A stretch of 64,000 bases of DNA. Origin: Chionoecetes opilio (lineage: Eukaryota > Arthropoda > Malacostraca > Decapoda > Majidae). Under the pieces are notes generated by a model. The model made no database searches. It was not told the origin of the DNA and was given only the letters and a program-made list of their open reading frames with translations. The position numbers were made by a program, and so were the translations under genes. Shown here piece by piece: positions 1 through 13,100 of this stretch (position 1 is its first letter; every line of letters begins with the position of its first letter). Where the stretch lies: assembly GCA_016584305.1 (NCBI GenBank), contig JACEEZ010021775.1, positions 226,001 through 290,000 on the forward strand, in the 5' to 3' direction.

Positions 1-3000
1 CTCATCTAATCTTTCTATCAATGGACCAATTTCAAGATGCCTGCTTTCACCGGCAGCCAAAGTGCATTCCAGAGCGGCTATCATTGCTTTAAGTTCTTCA
101 GATACCGAGCTTAATATGTTACTTCTTCTACCCTCCTCATCAGCTACTGCTTCCGTCCTACTGTCTACCCTAGCCTGACTCTGCTGACAATGTGGTGCTG
201 TTGTCTCTTCACTTTGAGACCTGTAATTTGGTTCACTGCTATCTGGATCACTTTCAGTTATTGTAACAGATGCATTGCCCACTTCCAAGCTCCCTTCTGA
301 GGCAGTTAACAAATGGTCATCAGGTTTACTTATCTCACAAACCAAATCTGATCCCTGTTTAGCTAATGTTCCTCCCGTCTCAGTGACCGGCCCAGAATCT
401 GATGACGTTTCTTCTCCCTCATTACTCTTAGTGAGCTCATTTTCAGCAATATATTCAGATTTGTTCTTCAAAGTGTCTGGGTTTTCATATGATAAACACT
501 CATGGGAACTGAGATCTGTCTCCCTATCAACCATTTCTGAAGAGGTTTCATCACTAATGTGCGACATATTTTCATTCTCTTCAAGGATGCCTTTGAGGTG
601 AAGGCTCTGACCGTCAGCGGCATAGACGCATAGCTTGTAGGGCGACTGAGTGGTGCCCTCGGGCCCCTCAGATGGTGGCTCAGGAGTCTTTTCACCTGAA
701 GGCAGATAGTCCGTATCCCTTGGTTTACACTCTGCCCCGCATGATGCCCCTTCCTGAGCCTCCGTTGTGATCACGTCCTCACCGCTGACATGAGGTACGT
801 CCTCAGTCACACCCTCGCCGGCGGTCTCACTAGCTGCTGCAAGGTTAGCTTCACTCTCTTTGGTCTCAACCTTAGAGCGAATCCTGGCTTTCTTCATGTA
901 CAAAAGCCAATCACAATCAGTTTTCTTGGCTTTTTTGTTTGCCTTTTCTTCCCTCTTAGACTTGAACGTAGCGAGAGAAGTGTCGTCTGTCACGGAGGCC
1001 TTGGCGGTCAGCGACTGGTGAGCCTTGATGGTCTCCAGCCAACTATTTGTTTCATTCAATTCCGGAACGGTGACCGGGAAATCATCTGAGAAACTCGTCT
1101 CCATTTCTGAATCACTTTCTTTAGATGGACAAGTTTGATATCTAGTCTCTAGTGCAAAATCAGTGTCTCCTTCATATACTAGATCTGAAATTTTCCTATT
1201 GCCTACATCCATATTTTCAATCTGCTGAAGTATGTGCTCTGTGATTTCTCTGGCCCTGTCCACATCTCTATTCTCATCTATTGCTTCCTGACGAGCTGTT
1301 TCTTCAGCCTCCAGTACACACGCTTCCCCGGCAACATTAGACTGCTGAAATAGAATTCCATCCCATTGTTCATGATCTTGAGCTAACACATTGATGTCAC
1401 TCGTACTCTCATTCCCCGCGTGTGTTGGTGCATCACGGCGCCAGGCTTCCACGGACAGATGCAAAGATTCATGAAGTGTCTTCAGATCACCTTCTGAGAG
1501 CAGTTGGATCTCCTCCTCCTGGACACACACGCTCGGTCTTTCATTCTTTTTTCTCTTTGCCTTCCACGTCATCACTGCCATGTTTAGTTTACTAGCTATT
1601 TCAGTGTTAAATCTTTCTTCTTGAGAAGCAATATACTCCTCAGAATCTGCCTCATTACTTCTATCAGACATTTCTCTTGCTTCTTCATGCAAATCATCAC
1701 TTTCTTCCGTTTCGTCCACTTCCATGACGGTCTCCATGATCTCCACAATATCAGTGTCTGGAAGGTCAAGGTAATCGTCGTCATACTCATCTTCTGACAA
1801 AGAAAATTTGTTCACTTCAGATAATTTTGGTATATGTGAACCTTTCCTTAACAGCGGCGGCTCAGCAACCATCGTCACTTGCTGGTTGAAACTAGTTGTT
1901 GCTTCCTCAAGGTTGGGGAAAGCATCATCATAACTAGACGTGGGAACACCGTCTGGGGCATTCACTCCCAGACCTGCACATTCATAGTCAGCAATGTAAT
2001 CCCTTCCCTGGAGATCCCTTTCTATGACGCCATCTGCATATTCTATGGTTGAAAATGAAGTGGACTTTTGTTCTGCCGTCAGGTCCGGCGACACCCAGCT
2101 TCCCGGGTCTGGCAGTGTGTGTAGTGACGGTGACTCAGACTCTAAGTCGTATAAATCTGCTCCTTCCCCAGGCTGTCTTGCTGTGTCTCCTCCTTCTTCT
2201 CCTCCTTCTTGGCTTGATGACAGTGTGACCACATCATAAATATGCAGACTAGTTGGTGATGAAAAGTTTTCCAAATCTACATAATAACTTGTAAAATCAG
2301 TCTCTCCCTCTAATATTTCGTGACCATCAGCATTAGAAGTATTTGGACAAACATCCTGAGCTTCCTCCATGTGACCACTCACATCTTCCTCATCTTTCGG
2401 CTCAGAGAAAGATGAATGTGACTCATGCATGTCAGGATTCTGGGTCTCTGTGAAACGTATCTCCTGAACCGTCGTGGTGCTTACGTAATGAACGACAGAG
2501 ACTGGCGGGTCTGCCACAGGCCGCTCATTCCCTGTCAGAGTGAGTGGTGAAGCTGGTACTTGTGAATCAATGTCTATAAAGCTTTCCTCATTATTTTCAA
2601 CATTATTTTTCTCATTTTCTTCCACAAAACATGGAACAGACATCTCCGGTGCTGGTAAGATAATATTCCCCTTGTCAGACTTTGATCTTTCTCTGTCAAG
2701 ATATTGATTCAACACAAGCTTTACTGACTCTGCTTGCATTAAATCATCGGCATTGAGTTGCTGTGAGCGCATCTCTTCTTTATCCTCTGCCACCCCACTT
2801 GTCACCCCGCTGTCTAACGTGTAATCTTGTGTTTTGAGGTTTTGTTCATAACTGTTCCTACTACATACAAGTTCCTCCTGACTATCATTGTTCCTATCTT
2901 CATATTTTGCCCCTCCCTTAGAGGTGAGTTTAATTACCTTCTTCATAAATGACTTAAACTTAGATTTGCTTTGCTTTTCACTAGCCCTGGGTACAGCACT

Positions 3001-4754
3001 ACCTACACTACAAACTACAGGGGACAAATCCTTAACATCTACAGGACTTGAGGGATTCTCAAGTTCGGACTTAACACTAGGTTCATCGAAAGATCCCTCA
3101 GGAACCATTTCGCAACAGGAGGGAGAGTACTTGGAGGTTTGAGCGGGATCAACAGACTTAGCGTAATACCCTTCCATGGTGGAGTAGCCACTGTCAGGGT
3201 TAGACTTATCATCAAAACCAGACTGGACAAACTGCTCCGGGAGGGAAGGCTCATGTACGGGTGTGAGGGGGCGGAGAGTGACATACTCGTCCCTCGTGTG
3301 CTCACCTCCCACGCCGGCAGAAGTATCTTCCTCACTCTCACGGCATATTTCCTTTATGGTGGGCAGACGTTCCAAATCCTGTTCCTCCTCACGGTTTAAG
3401 AATTCTTTGAACTCCCTGAGAGGCGTGGGCGTGTCAGGCGTGGGTGTGTCTGCCTGCCGGAGCTCTTTGACTTCCTGTTTGATTTGACTCGTGGCTTCTT
3501 TCACCTCCTGCATCAAGCCACGCATCTCCTCCTCCACGGAATGGGTCCGAACGACCGTCAGGTGTTCGTGAGAGCTTCTGTCTCGGCCTTGGGAATGACT
3601 TCCCACTGGCCTCTTTTCCACCTTCACTTTGACCAAAGTGGTGGTGCGAGGCGAGGAGCGCACCGAGCGCTCAAGGCGAGGCACGGCGCCGCTCTCACTG
3701 CCTGACAGCCGCTCATGTGCTGCCGTGGACTGCTGCTTACTAGATCCCTCTTGTTGAGATTCTTCTCCCCCAACCAAGCCTCCTTCTTGCCTAAGGTCCT
3801 GAGAGAAATCGTTTTCCCTGCCATATCTGGCAGGGTCGTTCGTTGTGCATTCTGCATCGTCAGACGATTCGTTAGAGTTCGAGGTTATCATGAGTGTTGT
3901 TGGACGGTGTGCTGCGACTTCACTCACTGCCTGGTCGTGACGGTCACCTAAAGCTGCCGGGACATTGCTACCCGAGGTTTCAAGTGTCTTTGCCTTTGCC
4001 TCATCTATACTCTTTCCTCTGAGAAAAGTTTCACCACCAGACAAAGGCACTGCTGAAGTAGAGTCAACTTTTGCTGCATCTTCCACTCCGGTCACTTCAG
4101 ACGGCATTATCTCTAATTCTGAATGTACTGCATCACTACCTTTCCTTTGCTTCAAAAGATTTAAATCTAAAACTTCTACTTCTTTAGTTTCTTCTAAAGC
4201 AGCTTCAGAGATTTTTGCATCAAAGCTTTCTATTTGTTCAGGACTTTTCTCACGTGGCTCCTCTAAAACCAAAGAGTTTGAAGTCCCTTCATGACATTTT
4301 TCTTCACTTAATGTCAGATTCAGCTCTTGTGGTTGCTTCTGATCTTGGTGCAACGTAACATGCTGGAGCTCCTGCATGACATTCTTCGGGGCATGCAGGG
4401 TGACACGACTCTCCGAGTGTAACGTGAACTGTAGACAATGCGGGGAGTCATCGTCCTCCACCTGCACATTGGTGGTGGCTGAGAGCGGAGTGCCCCAGCT
4501 GGTGGTGGTGGTGACGGTGTGGGAGGCTCTTGAGGGCGATGTCCCTGCACTCTCCTCCGCCTTGTGTCTCGCCTCCAGCACGGTGATGGGACTGCACCCG
4601 CGCTCCTCTGTCTGGCTGCTGTGTGTCGAGTCGTCGGGTGTGACTGTGGTCGTGTGTTGAGAGTGTTCCTTGTGGCGGTGTGAAGGTTGCCAAGGTGGGT
4701 CCTGGTGGGATATTCTTCCATCTTGTATCCAGGTCTCCGTCTGTTGGGTTAAGG
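1..4754 (-). CDS. Ank2: Ankyrin giant exon e22 (continues beyond position 1)
   Basis: This is a single open frame of more than 1,584 codons with no stop to the window edge. I translated it line by line from 4754 to 1. Entry is at CTGTGGCAG|CC after a CT-rich tract, completing Ala with the last G of e21. The frame has a TAG at 4806-4808, upstream of the acceptor, so the exon cannot start much earlier. The product is acidic and probably disordered. Features visible: a probable helix at 3361-3540 (EEEMRGLMQEVKEATSQ and on), DTPTPDTPTP at 3421-3450, a basic patch at about 2890-2990 (KSKFKSFMKKVIK), the acidic DEYDDDYLDLPDTD near 1750, and a second basic patch near 845-960 (KKAKK, MKKARIRSK). Giant tail exons are known in neuronal ankyrins and fly Ank2. 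Function here is inferred. Confidence 0.95.
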
Positions 4755-6746
4755 CTGCCACAGAAGAAGAGGTCAGATACTGAGCTCTTGGGTGTAAGCA
4801 ATGCCTCTACACCTGTGGGCTACCAGTCCTCCTTGCTGCTACCTCAGTGCCTCCTCCAGCACAGGTGAGGAGCATGGTAATATAGGGGGAGCAGGTGTGG
4901 TGGTGGTGATGGTAACTTAAGCACAAATTCTACAACTTAACCCAGAGTAGCAACAGCACGCCACCAACTAAATTTTGTAAAGCAGGATAATGTTCAGACT
5001 TGGTGGAATGGATTATAACAACAAGGAGGAGTAAGCCATTCGATAATGTGACTTTGATATAAGGCAACAAGGTACCTATCTGCCTCCACTCCAGCCGTGT
5101 TACTGCAGGGAGGCGTCATTTCTAGTAATGGTCATGCCAACTCGTGCAAAATGTGTCTTAGAATTCATGGTAAGTTGACTTCCTCCCAAGCAGAGCTGTC
5201 TGTTATTCTTAAGTCGCCACTCCTCAAAAACCTTTATCCAGGGACATCAAATTATTCTTTTGAAAATCATTCTAATTTGTTTACTATTGTTTAATTATTC
5301 TTTTGAATATAATGCTTATGTGTTTTCCTTTGTCCACCCATGACACTAACAGTCTAGAAGCCTGCCACCGCCACCTTCACAGCTACATCACTACACTGCC
5401 AGTCACTAAACTATCAACTATGAGTCAAGATTTATATGGTATGTAGTCGGATGTAATTAAATGGGGATTTTGGCAAACCATAATTATGATTTAAGAGAAA
5501 CTGAATGTAGAAGTGTAATGAAGGTCACTATAAGCAACATAAATCTGATGCCATTCATGCTGACTAAGCAACAGAAAACCAGGGATGTAAACTAGAGGTG
5601 CTGAGAAAATGTTACAAGATGTTAGCCTGAATCTAATGAACTATGAGTTAGAAGATGGCTAGTGTTTGACCATTCCATGGATGAAAAACTAGTTCTAATA
5701 TACTCCACACTACTGAACACCCGAGCAAGGTGTGTACAAGGCTCTCTAGCAATAGAAATAAAATAAGAATACTGAAAGATGTGTAGCTCAAGGAACCCAG
5801 GCAGAGTGAGGGGCAGGGAGGGAAGGGAGGGAAGGGTTGTACTGCGGCGAGTAAAGGAGTCAGGCCGGGGAGAAGGAGGGAAGAAAAGGGCAGCAGACGG
5901 AGGAACTGATACCAACACAGGGTTACACTCACGGCTCAGGGCAATAATACTCGCCCAGCAAAATTAAGGGGCATAAAAACTATCTAAAATTCAGATAGTA
6001 GACTAGAGGGAAAGGACAATAACTATAAAATAATTCACTGGCAAAGATGACAGACAAGAGCTGGGATTACATGGGCACTAAGGTCATGGTATTTTATTAT
6101 GGGATGGACACCATTTAACTACCTTGATCTAACTCACAACATAGTAAAAGTAGAATTCAAGCAGTCTAGGCTGATACCAAAGAAAAAAAGAATATATATA
6201 TATATGTCCTATACAGTCGAACATGCTACACCAAAGTCTTGATAAAAAAAATAGTACTACCAACGGCTTGGATGTTAGAATGACTGGAGACGTTAGAACG
6301 CATCAGGAGAAGTATATTGGTTTTGGGAGTCTGTTGTGCAGGCAAATTATCGGTGTGGCGTCTGAGTTTACGTTTGGATGTTTACTGGTGAAGTCCTCTG
6401 CTTATTTCTGCCTTTTGCAGTAAAAATAATCTTCTTGCAGTTACTTTCCAAAATATTGATAAGATTCAATGGATGAGAGAACCGAGATGCTTCAATAACT
6501 ATATATGGCGTTACGGAGTGGTGACCGGGTGACATCTTGGCATCCTGCCCTGTCTGTGGCCATCCTTGCCTTAGTAAGTGTGTGTGCTGCCAGTCGGTCT
6601 TCCCTCAAGCCCTGCTCTTTCCTTTGTTTCAGTGGTAATAATGGAAGAAAACTTGTCTCTGATGATCAACTTTCTCTTACCAATAAATGAGATCATGTTC
6701 AAAGTCTCCTCGTTAAGTCAAATTGCTAGTCTTTGGTGTTTTCCGC

Positions 6747-6824
6747 GGCTGAAGGCTGAAGGCTGAAGGCTGAAGGCTGAAGGCTGAAGGCTGAAGGCTG
6801 AAGGCTGAAGGCTGAAGGCTGAAG
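6747..6824. repeat. 7-bp tandem repeat (GGCTGAA)
   Basis: About eleven near-perfect copies. Confidence 0.95.
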
Positions 6825-7970
6825 ATCCTGGCACTTCCGAGGGCAAGTTTATTTACATTGAAAGCCAGAATCCAAAAGCAACATGGATAAAAAGTTTCTC
6901 CAGCTATCTTGAAGTATGTACATAAACATTATGATAGATAATAATACTATTATCGTCTTATGGATTATATCAAATAAATAGCAATTTTTTAATGAAACAC
7001 TAAATGCAAGCATTGAGACACCAGGTTACTTATAAAGCAGTTTTATTTATCACATAAAGGAAACTTTCTGAAATACTTTGAGAGGCAGATGTTTGTGGTT
7101 TTGGGCGACTGAAATTAATTTTGTGAATTTTTTTGTCTACTGTATGGGTCCAGGTTAATTCTGCCACCTGCCAATCACCTTCCACTGAGAACCTCCAACA
7201 GGAGATATCAATTTTACTCTTAAAAACAACGTTTTTCCAAGTGTTTTAATGTATTTTTCAAAAGTTGTAATGTAGTGAAAAATGACCGTTTTCAGCCCAT
7301 TTTTTGATAGAGATATTATATATTGGAATTATAGTTGTTTTCCTGCACAAACGAATTTTACATTACTCTAAGCAACTAAAAAGAGTTTGAGGTTATTATT
7401 TGTGATATAATGGTAGTTTGAATGCGTTTTTCATAGTTGTTTGTAACATATAGTGTAATTAAAATGGAAGTCACCAAAGAGGCCTCGGTAGGATGCCTCC
7501 CCTCCCTCCGTGCCTGCGTGCTGCCAAACATTTCTTTTACAATTTTTTTTTTTACGAATGTAGAATTTCTATTTAACAGTTTGGCTGCTCATTACATTTA
7601 TATCTATGATTCCATGCTACATTTCAGTGCTTAAATTATTGCATTAGGTGGTAACTTTATTGTTGGTTGTGAGTCCGGAAAGATTGACCCGTTAATACAT
7701 CTATTTCAGCAAAGCCTAGAAGGAACCAAGGCCATCAAGAACAAGCTCCTCAAATCAATCACGTTTGTTGTAGCATACTCGACTGTGTGTGTATATATAT
7801 ATATATATATACACAAGGTTGTGATAGATTTACTTCTATCACTAAGTGCTTCTATAGAAACCTAGCTCTATTTATGGGAAATACTGTCAACAGTTAGGTA
7901 AGCAAATGAAAATGTGAAGGGATCTGTAGCAGCTCTAAGAACCAAGACTTTGGGTTGTTGCTACAGGGAA

Positions 7971-8224
7971 CTTTATGCTTGACAGCAGCAAGGGAGGGGT
8001 GGCTTTATGCTTGCCAGCAGCAAGGGAGGGATGGCTTTATGCTTGCCAGCAGCAAGGGAGGGGTGGCTTTATGCTTGCCAGCAGCAAGGGAGGGATGGCT
8101 TTATGCTTGCCAGCAGCAAGGGGTGGCTTAGTTGCCAGCGCAGAGGGGATGGCTTTATGCTTGCCAGCAGCAAGGGAGGGGTGGCTTTATGCTTGCCAGC
8201 AGCAAGGGAGGGATGGCTTTATGC
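7971..8224. repeat. 32-bp minisatellite
   Basis: About eight copies of a unit with GCTTGCCAGCAGCAAGGGAG, one internally shortened. Open frames here are by-products of the repeat. Confidence 0.9.
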
Positions 8225-8511
8225 CGCTGTGGCACAGGGAGGTGACGGGATCACAAGGGAAGACTACAGCCAACAAAACGTGTCATGGAAAACCTCATCC
8301 CACAAACTGTCATCGTCAGTGCAGTAAAACATGACTGATATATTTCACTGAGCATCCGTGGCAACATATAGAGGCATTACTAAGCAAGAGACATGGGTCA
8401 TAAAAATCTAGGCATAGTGTAAAAGTAAAAATTTAAGCTATAGTTTCATACACAAGTACAAAGTGTTGAATATGAGGCAAATTAATACTAAAGATAGGAA
8501 AAGCGTAAGAA

Positions 8512-8514
<3 letters not shown>

Positions 8515-8597
<83 letters not shown>
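8515..8597. repeat. (TA)n microsatellite
   Basis: About 40 dinucleotides. Confidence 0.98.
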
Positions 8598-8600
<3 letters not shown>

Positions 8601-9587
8601 TGAATAAATATTCAATTCATACTTAATCAACTTAAACAAAATATGGAGATAAAGAAATAATTCAGATTAGCAGTGCAATCTTTGCATGTGATATTATGAG
8701 CAGCACAGACTAAGACCCCAATGACTGCATTGTCTCAGTCACCATGAACACTATCACTAGGCCTGACTGAGGCTCTGCTGAGGTGATAGTTCTTCAAGGC
8801 GCGACCACTGTCCTCGGGGACCTAAACACCGGTGCTCTGATTCCCGGCACTCACGGAACACGAACACAACGCTGGTCTTGAGCCAGAAGGGGATTTTGTA
8901 GGAAAAGATACATTTTTAGAAGCGATAGTTAAAAACGATCTCGTAGACCTCGTTAAGGATTCCTGCACTAGTGTGGTGGCTCAGCTCCTCTGCCACTCCC
9001 TCAACATCCAGGCGTGGGATCTCGTCTGGTCCACTCACTACAACTCAGAATATCTTTACATAACGTCTAATCTCCCAAAAAAACATGTTCTGTCTTATAA
9101 CTAATCTTTTCAAGTATCAATATTCACTAGGTTGATGGTTAACAACTTCCAATGTAATGCTAGGCAACGCAGCATCCAGTATTCCTTCTTACATAAAAAC
9201 ATATCAAATAATGTACATCAAGTATTTCACAATTCATTATGAACATGAAAAGTATCGAAGGACAATACTTTACCGATTGGGAAGCTGAAGTTCTGTTGCC
9301 AATCTTGACTGTTTTCAAATGGATTAAGCTTGACTAAGATCCCTTATTTCAATATATATTGATTCTATTACATATCCGACTCCATTAAGACAGATACAGA
9401 TCACTTGAAAAGGTTAGATTATGTACCGGCAGATATGTTCTTGCTGCCTCACAGTCCACAGCGACACTGAGCAAGGCTTCCTTGTATACCTCCCCTCCCT
9501 TCCTTCACACTTACTGAAGATTACCGCAAGAACATGTAAGTCATCCCGGCCAGCAGCGGTGCGGCGCCACGCTTCCCTACCACTACC

Positions 9588-9958
9588 TATAGTCTATATT
9601 TTTTATTATGGTCAAAATGCAGTAAGGAAGCCATGGCCCCTGCCTCCCCTTCTATTCTACGGGGCAGCTGATTGGTGCATTCCTCGTATCATCACCACCA
9701 ATCACAATATCTTCACTACTTAACAGCGCGTGACCACATGGACAGAGCAATCTTCACTACAGAGGGATTTTTGATTTTGTCACCCTCTGTAGTGAAGATT
9801 GCTGTCCAGTGGTCATGCGCTGTTAAGTAGTGAAGATATTGTGATTGGTAGTGATGATACGAGGAATGCACCAATCAGCTGCCCCGTAGAATAGAAGGGG
9901 AGGCAGGGGGCGTGGCTTCCTTACTGCATTTTGACCATAATAAAAAATTTAGACTATA
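9588..9958. mobile_element. Foldback element family A, complete
   Basis: Two near-identical inverted arms, 9588-9766 and 9783-9958, around a 16-bp spacer. Both outer ends read TATAGTCTA inward. The transcript would form a very long hairpin. No ORF. The high arm identity suggests recent activity or gene conversion. Confidence 0.85.
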
Positions 9959-11146
9959 CACCCGCCACGCTCTTTATACCAACCATCATAACATAACAAT
10001 ATACGTGTCAGTTTTCAACAGTAGCTTCTTAATTTGCAGGATTTATGTCAAGCAGATTAAAATAAGAAATGATGTAATATCGGAGTCTCTATGATGCGAG
10101 AGAAAAAAAAAGGCCAAAAAAAAATTATATTATTATTTTCTTTATATTTCCAATGTGACTATCAGACCTGAAATCATCTGGAAGGATTGATCATTTTCTT
10201 TGCTACTTTTTCTATCCTGAATGATCTAGATGGATCAATAATTTGGCTAGCTACTTTTCCTTCCCTATCTCAATAAGATGAAGAACTCCTATAGGATTAC
10301 ATAAAAAAAATAGTGTTTCATGGCTAGCTGTTTTTTATTCTTTTCAGTATTAGGAGCACAGCCATTGCCATCACACCCGGCGCCACTTCAGATGTTAGTT
10401 CTTACACCTGGCAGGTCCACAGTTAATGGCGCATAAAGTCTCGTGTCTGAAGGCTCATCACCCCAGCAGGCTCGCTACAGTGTTCCCGGCAACCCGTCAA
10501 GAGGGAAACGCTTAAAGAGAAATATCCCTCAAGTGTTTTCAATCATGACTGCCAAATTTTTCTGGCAATTCTGAGCAATGCAGTCATTTGATTTCTCCAC
10601 ACAAGTCTTGCTTGGCTACAGCCTTTACTCCCTCCCTGCCTCCCTCCCAGCAGCAAGGTGGCCTCACAGTATGAACTACACTCAGCACTTTGGGTGAGCA
10701 AAGGTTTGTTTATATCACGAATGCCAGTAAGTGGTAAGGCCTTGGGAAGATTTGTTACAGTGTTATAATCTACGACTTGTCATGCCTCTGAAATAGTTCA
10801 TGATCTGGGAAAGAATGACATTTCCTGAGGGAGTCAGCCACAACAACTTTCCCTCTTGTGTTCACAGTCTTCAAGTTGAAAGTTTGAAGAATTTCAATTC
10901 AGTATACTGTACATTGATATTCTTTTAAAGGTTAAAAACTTTCCTTTGATTTTGTTAATGCTCCATGCTAATATTAATAGTGTGAATTTAGGAAATTCAT
11001 GGCATGAAGTATTTTATACACACACTAATGAAATGATCTTGTGAGGCTTTGTTAGTCTTCAGGCAAAGGTCAGCAGTAACGGAGGACAAAGTGACAGGCA
11101 GATCAAAGAAATAAGCCAATTAACAAATAAATCAATGAATCAATGA

Positions 11147-11177
<31 letters not shown>

Positions 11178-11179
11178 TT

Positions 11180-11655
11180 TATAAAACCCTCTCTAAATCG
11201 GAGCTCTTTATTCCGGACACGGGATAATGGGACTCTTCCAGGGCTCCGGACACCTATTTATAAATTGGACAAAAACCCGGATTATAAGGCGGGAGTCTGG
11301 AACACCTGGAATTATACTGTGCTGTATAACTCATTCCTTGAGGTATTTCTCTAATTCATTCTTTCATACATTACAGTACAGTACTGTGCAGTACTTATTT
11401 TTGGTAATTATATAACACAAACTATAAACACTATTTATTATCAATGGTATCACACTGCCCCGTGCTTGAGTGAGCCTGGGTGTGCCATGGGCCGGGGGCT
11501 GTGGTGCTATGGGCCGGGGGCTATGGTGCTATGGGCCGGGGGCTATGGTGCTATGGGCCGGGGCATACATGGGTTTTTCAGCTCTCGGTTAATCCAAACT
11601 TTGGGATAGTCCAGCTGGAGGTCCACCCAAATTGGTCAGATTTAAAGAGGGTTTA
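11180..11655. mobile_element. Tigger/pogo-like MITE
   Basis: Ends AAACCCTCTCTAAATCGG at the left and its imperfect inverse (AGATTTAAAGAGGGTTTACTG) at the right, i.e. a CAGTAAACCCTC terminus. It carries a 22-bp tandem repeat inside. Classification is tentative. Confidence 0.4.
11487..11563. repeat. 22-bp tandem repeat
   Basis: Three and a half copies of ATGGGCCGGGGGCTATGG plus TGCT. Confidence 0.9.
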
Positions 11656-12120
11656 CTGCATATACAATTTCATTATCAACAGCCAAACTACTCTAATGTT
11701 TCTTGCACATGTTGGAAAATTTAGTGCAGCAAAAACCTGCAATACTCATTTATGTGTAGTTCTGATCATCATTGCCTGATGGTAATACAAGCCTAGGCAA
11801 TGGCAATGACCTATGCCTATGCAATGCACTACTGTGGTTACTGGGTCACTGAAAACATAGAGGTGTTCTCCCATGAAACATAAGACAGAAATAATCTGTT
11901 TTTTTCTCTGTGCCACCCTACTTGTCTGGGAGAAGGCCGTCGTAGGGAAGAAAAAAATATAACAGAAAGAAAAGAATTTGAGCCGCTGACAAAAATGTTC
12001 AATAATCATCCTCTGGCTTAACAAAACCACACTTCAGGCAAGACAAATTATCCTGCATTCTCTGATGAGTGATATCCTGACCCTCAAAGCTGCTCACTAA
12101 TGCTCTCCCTCACTACCTAC

Positions 12121-12214
12121 CTCCGTCAAGCTGCATAGGCGCGGCATCAGCACCCGGAAAGGTCACGTCAGCGGTGCCCCGTGTCGAGGACGTCTGGCTG
12201 GACTCAACAGACGC
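12121..12214 (-). CDS. Candidate alternative tail exon (in intron e21-e22)
   Basis: Ninety-four nucleotides between an acceptor TTTCACTCAG and a donor GGAG|GTAGGT are open in phase 0, reading ASVESSQTSSTRGTADV and then TFPGADAAPMQLDG. It leaves one base, as e22 requires, but phase 0 at entry means it could only follow e17 or e18, not e21. It is GC-rich relative to its surroundings. Support is splice-like borders and composition only. Confidence 0.28.
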
Positions 12215-12348
12215 CTGAGTGAAACCATCTGTTGACACACGATAACAATAAGATAGAACTACAGGAGAGCCTTCAAGAGCAATGAGGAATGTATGCTAAA
12301 TATCTATTAGATATATTACATCTTGGTGCCAGAGCTTACAAAGTCTTA

Positions 12349-12350
12349 CA

Positions 12351-12403
<53 letters not shown>
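12349..12403. repeat. (CA)n microsatellite
   Basis: About 27 dinucleotides. Confidence 0.98.
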
Positions 12404-12404
<1 letters not shown>

Positions 12405-12664
12405 ACTACAAGGTCCCAGGTTCAAGTCTGCTCAAGGCTCAGAATCTTTCACTTACAAAAGCGGCCAATTTCCGCTGGAGCAAAGGGGACGAGGTGTGTT
12501 GGGTGTGAGAGGTCCCGGCCTTACCCAGTTAGTTAGAAATAGTTATACTTACTTAGTTATAAGCCCGTCTTATGAGCTCATAGCTGCTTGCCAGGAGGGT
12601 ATCACCTGGCTATCACAAGTTTAGTGTGCTATCATGACATGGTGATTAACACACACACACACAC

Positions 12665-12860
12665 CTAGTTGTGATATACTGGAAATAAGTCATATTCAAG
12701 GGGTCCTATCTCATATCTCATTCGGTCAATCTTAACTTTACAATCAACAATACTCTGGGAATTTACTCTTTCTCTGTCCAGGCTATTCCACATGTCAATA
12801 CAGAGACAAGGAAAACTATACTTCTTAATGTGCTTCAAGCATCTTTTCTTCTTCATCTTC
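12665..12860 (-). pseudogene. LINE 3' tail fragment
   Basis: Minus-strand reading KKRCLKHIKKYSFPCLCIDM then WNSLDRERV. This matches the conserved end of decapod LINE polymerases (GRCLxxIKKYSFPHRxxxxWN.L). Fragment only. Confidence 0.65.
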
Positions 12861-13044
12861 TTGCCATGTCATCTTGTGGCCCGAACACTAACATACAAGA
12901 CTTCTTTGTCAATTATTTTTTACCCCAACACCCTTCCTCTAGCCCCTCCTTAGCCCCTCCTTAGCCCCTCTATACCACAAACAAGTCTCCTCTCTCCTCC
13001 AATGAGCGTGTGTGTCATTCACCCATGGTCTTGTGTTTGTGTGT

Positions 13045-13045
13045 G

Positions 13046-13100
<55 letters not shown>
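13045..13100. repeat. (GATA)n microsatellite
   Basis: About 13 tetranucleotides. Confidence 0.98.

Noticed and set aside
4448..4801. 117-codon minus frame at the start of the giant exon
   Set aside because: Enters in phase from e21 through an upstream GTAGCCCACAG acceptor, but stops at 4448 while the neighbouring frame stays open for 4.7 kb. It could be a rare alternative end, but the CTGTGGCAG acceptor fits better.
7975..8334. 119-codon frame with repeated LCLPAAREGW
   Set aside because: 32-bp minisatellite read-through, no gene context.
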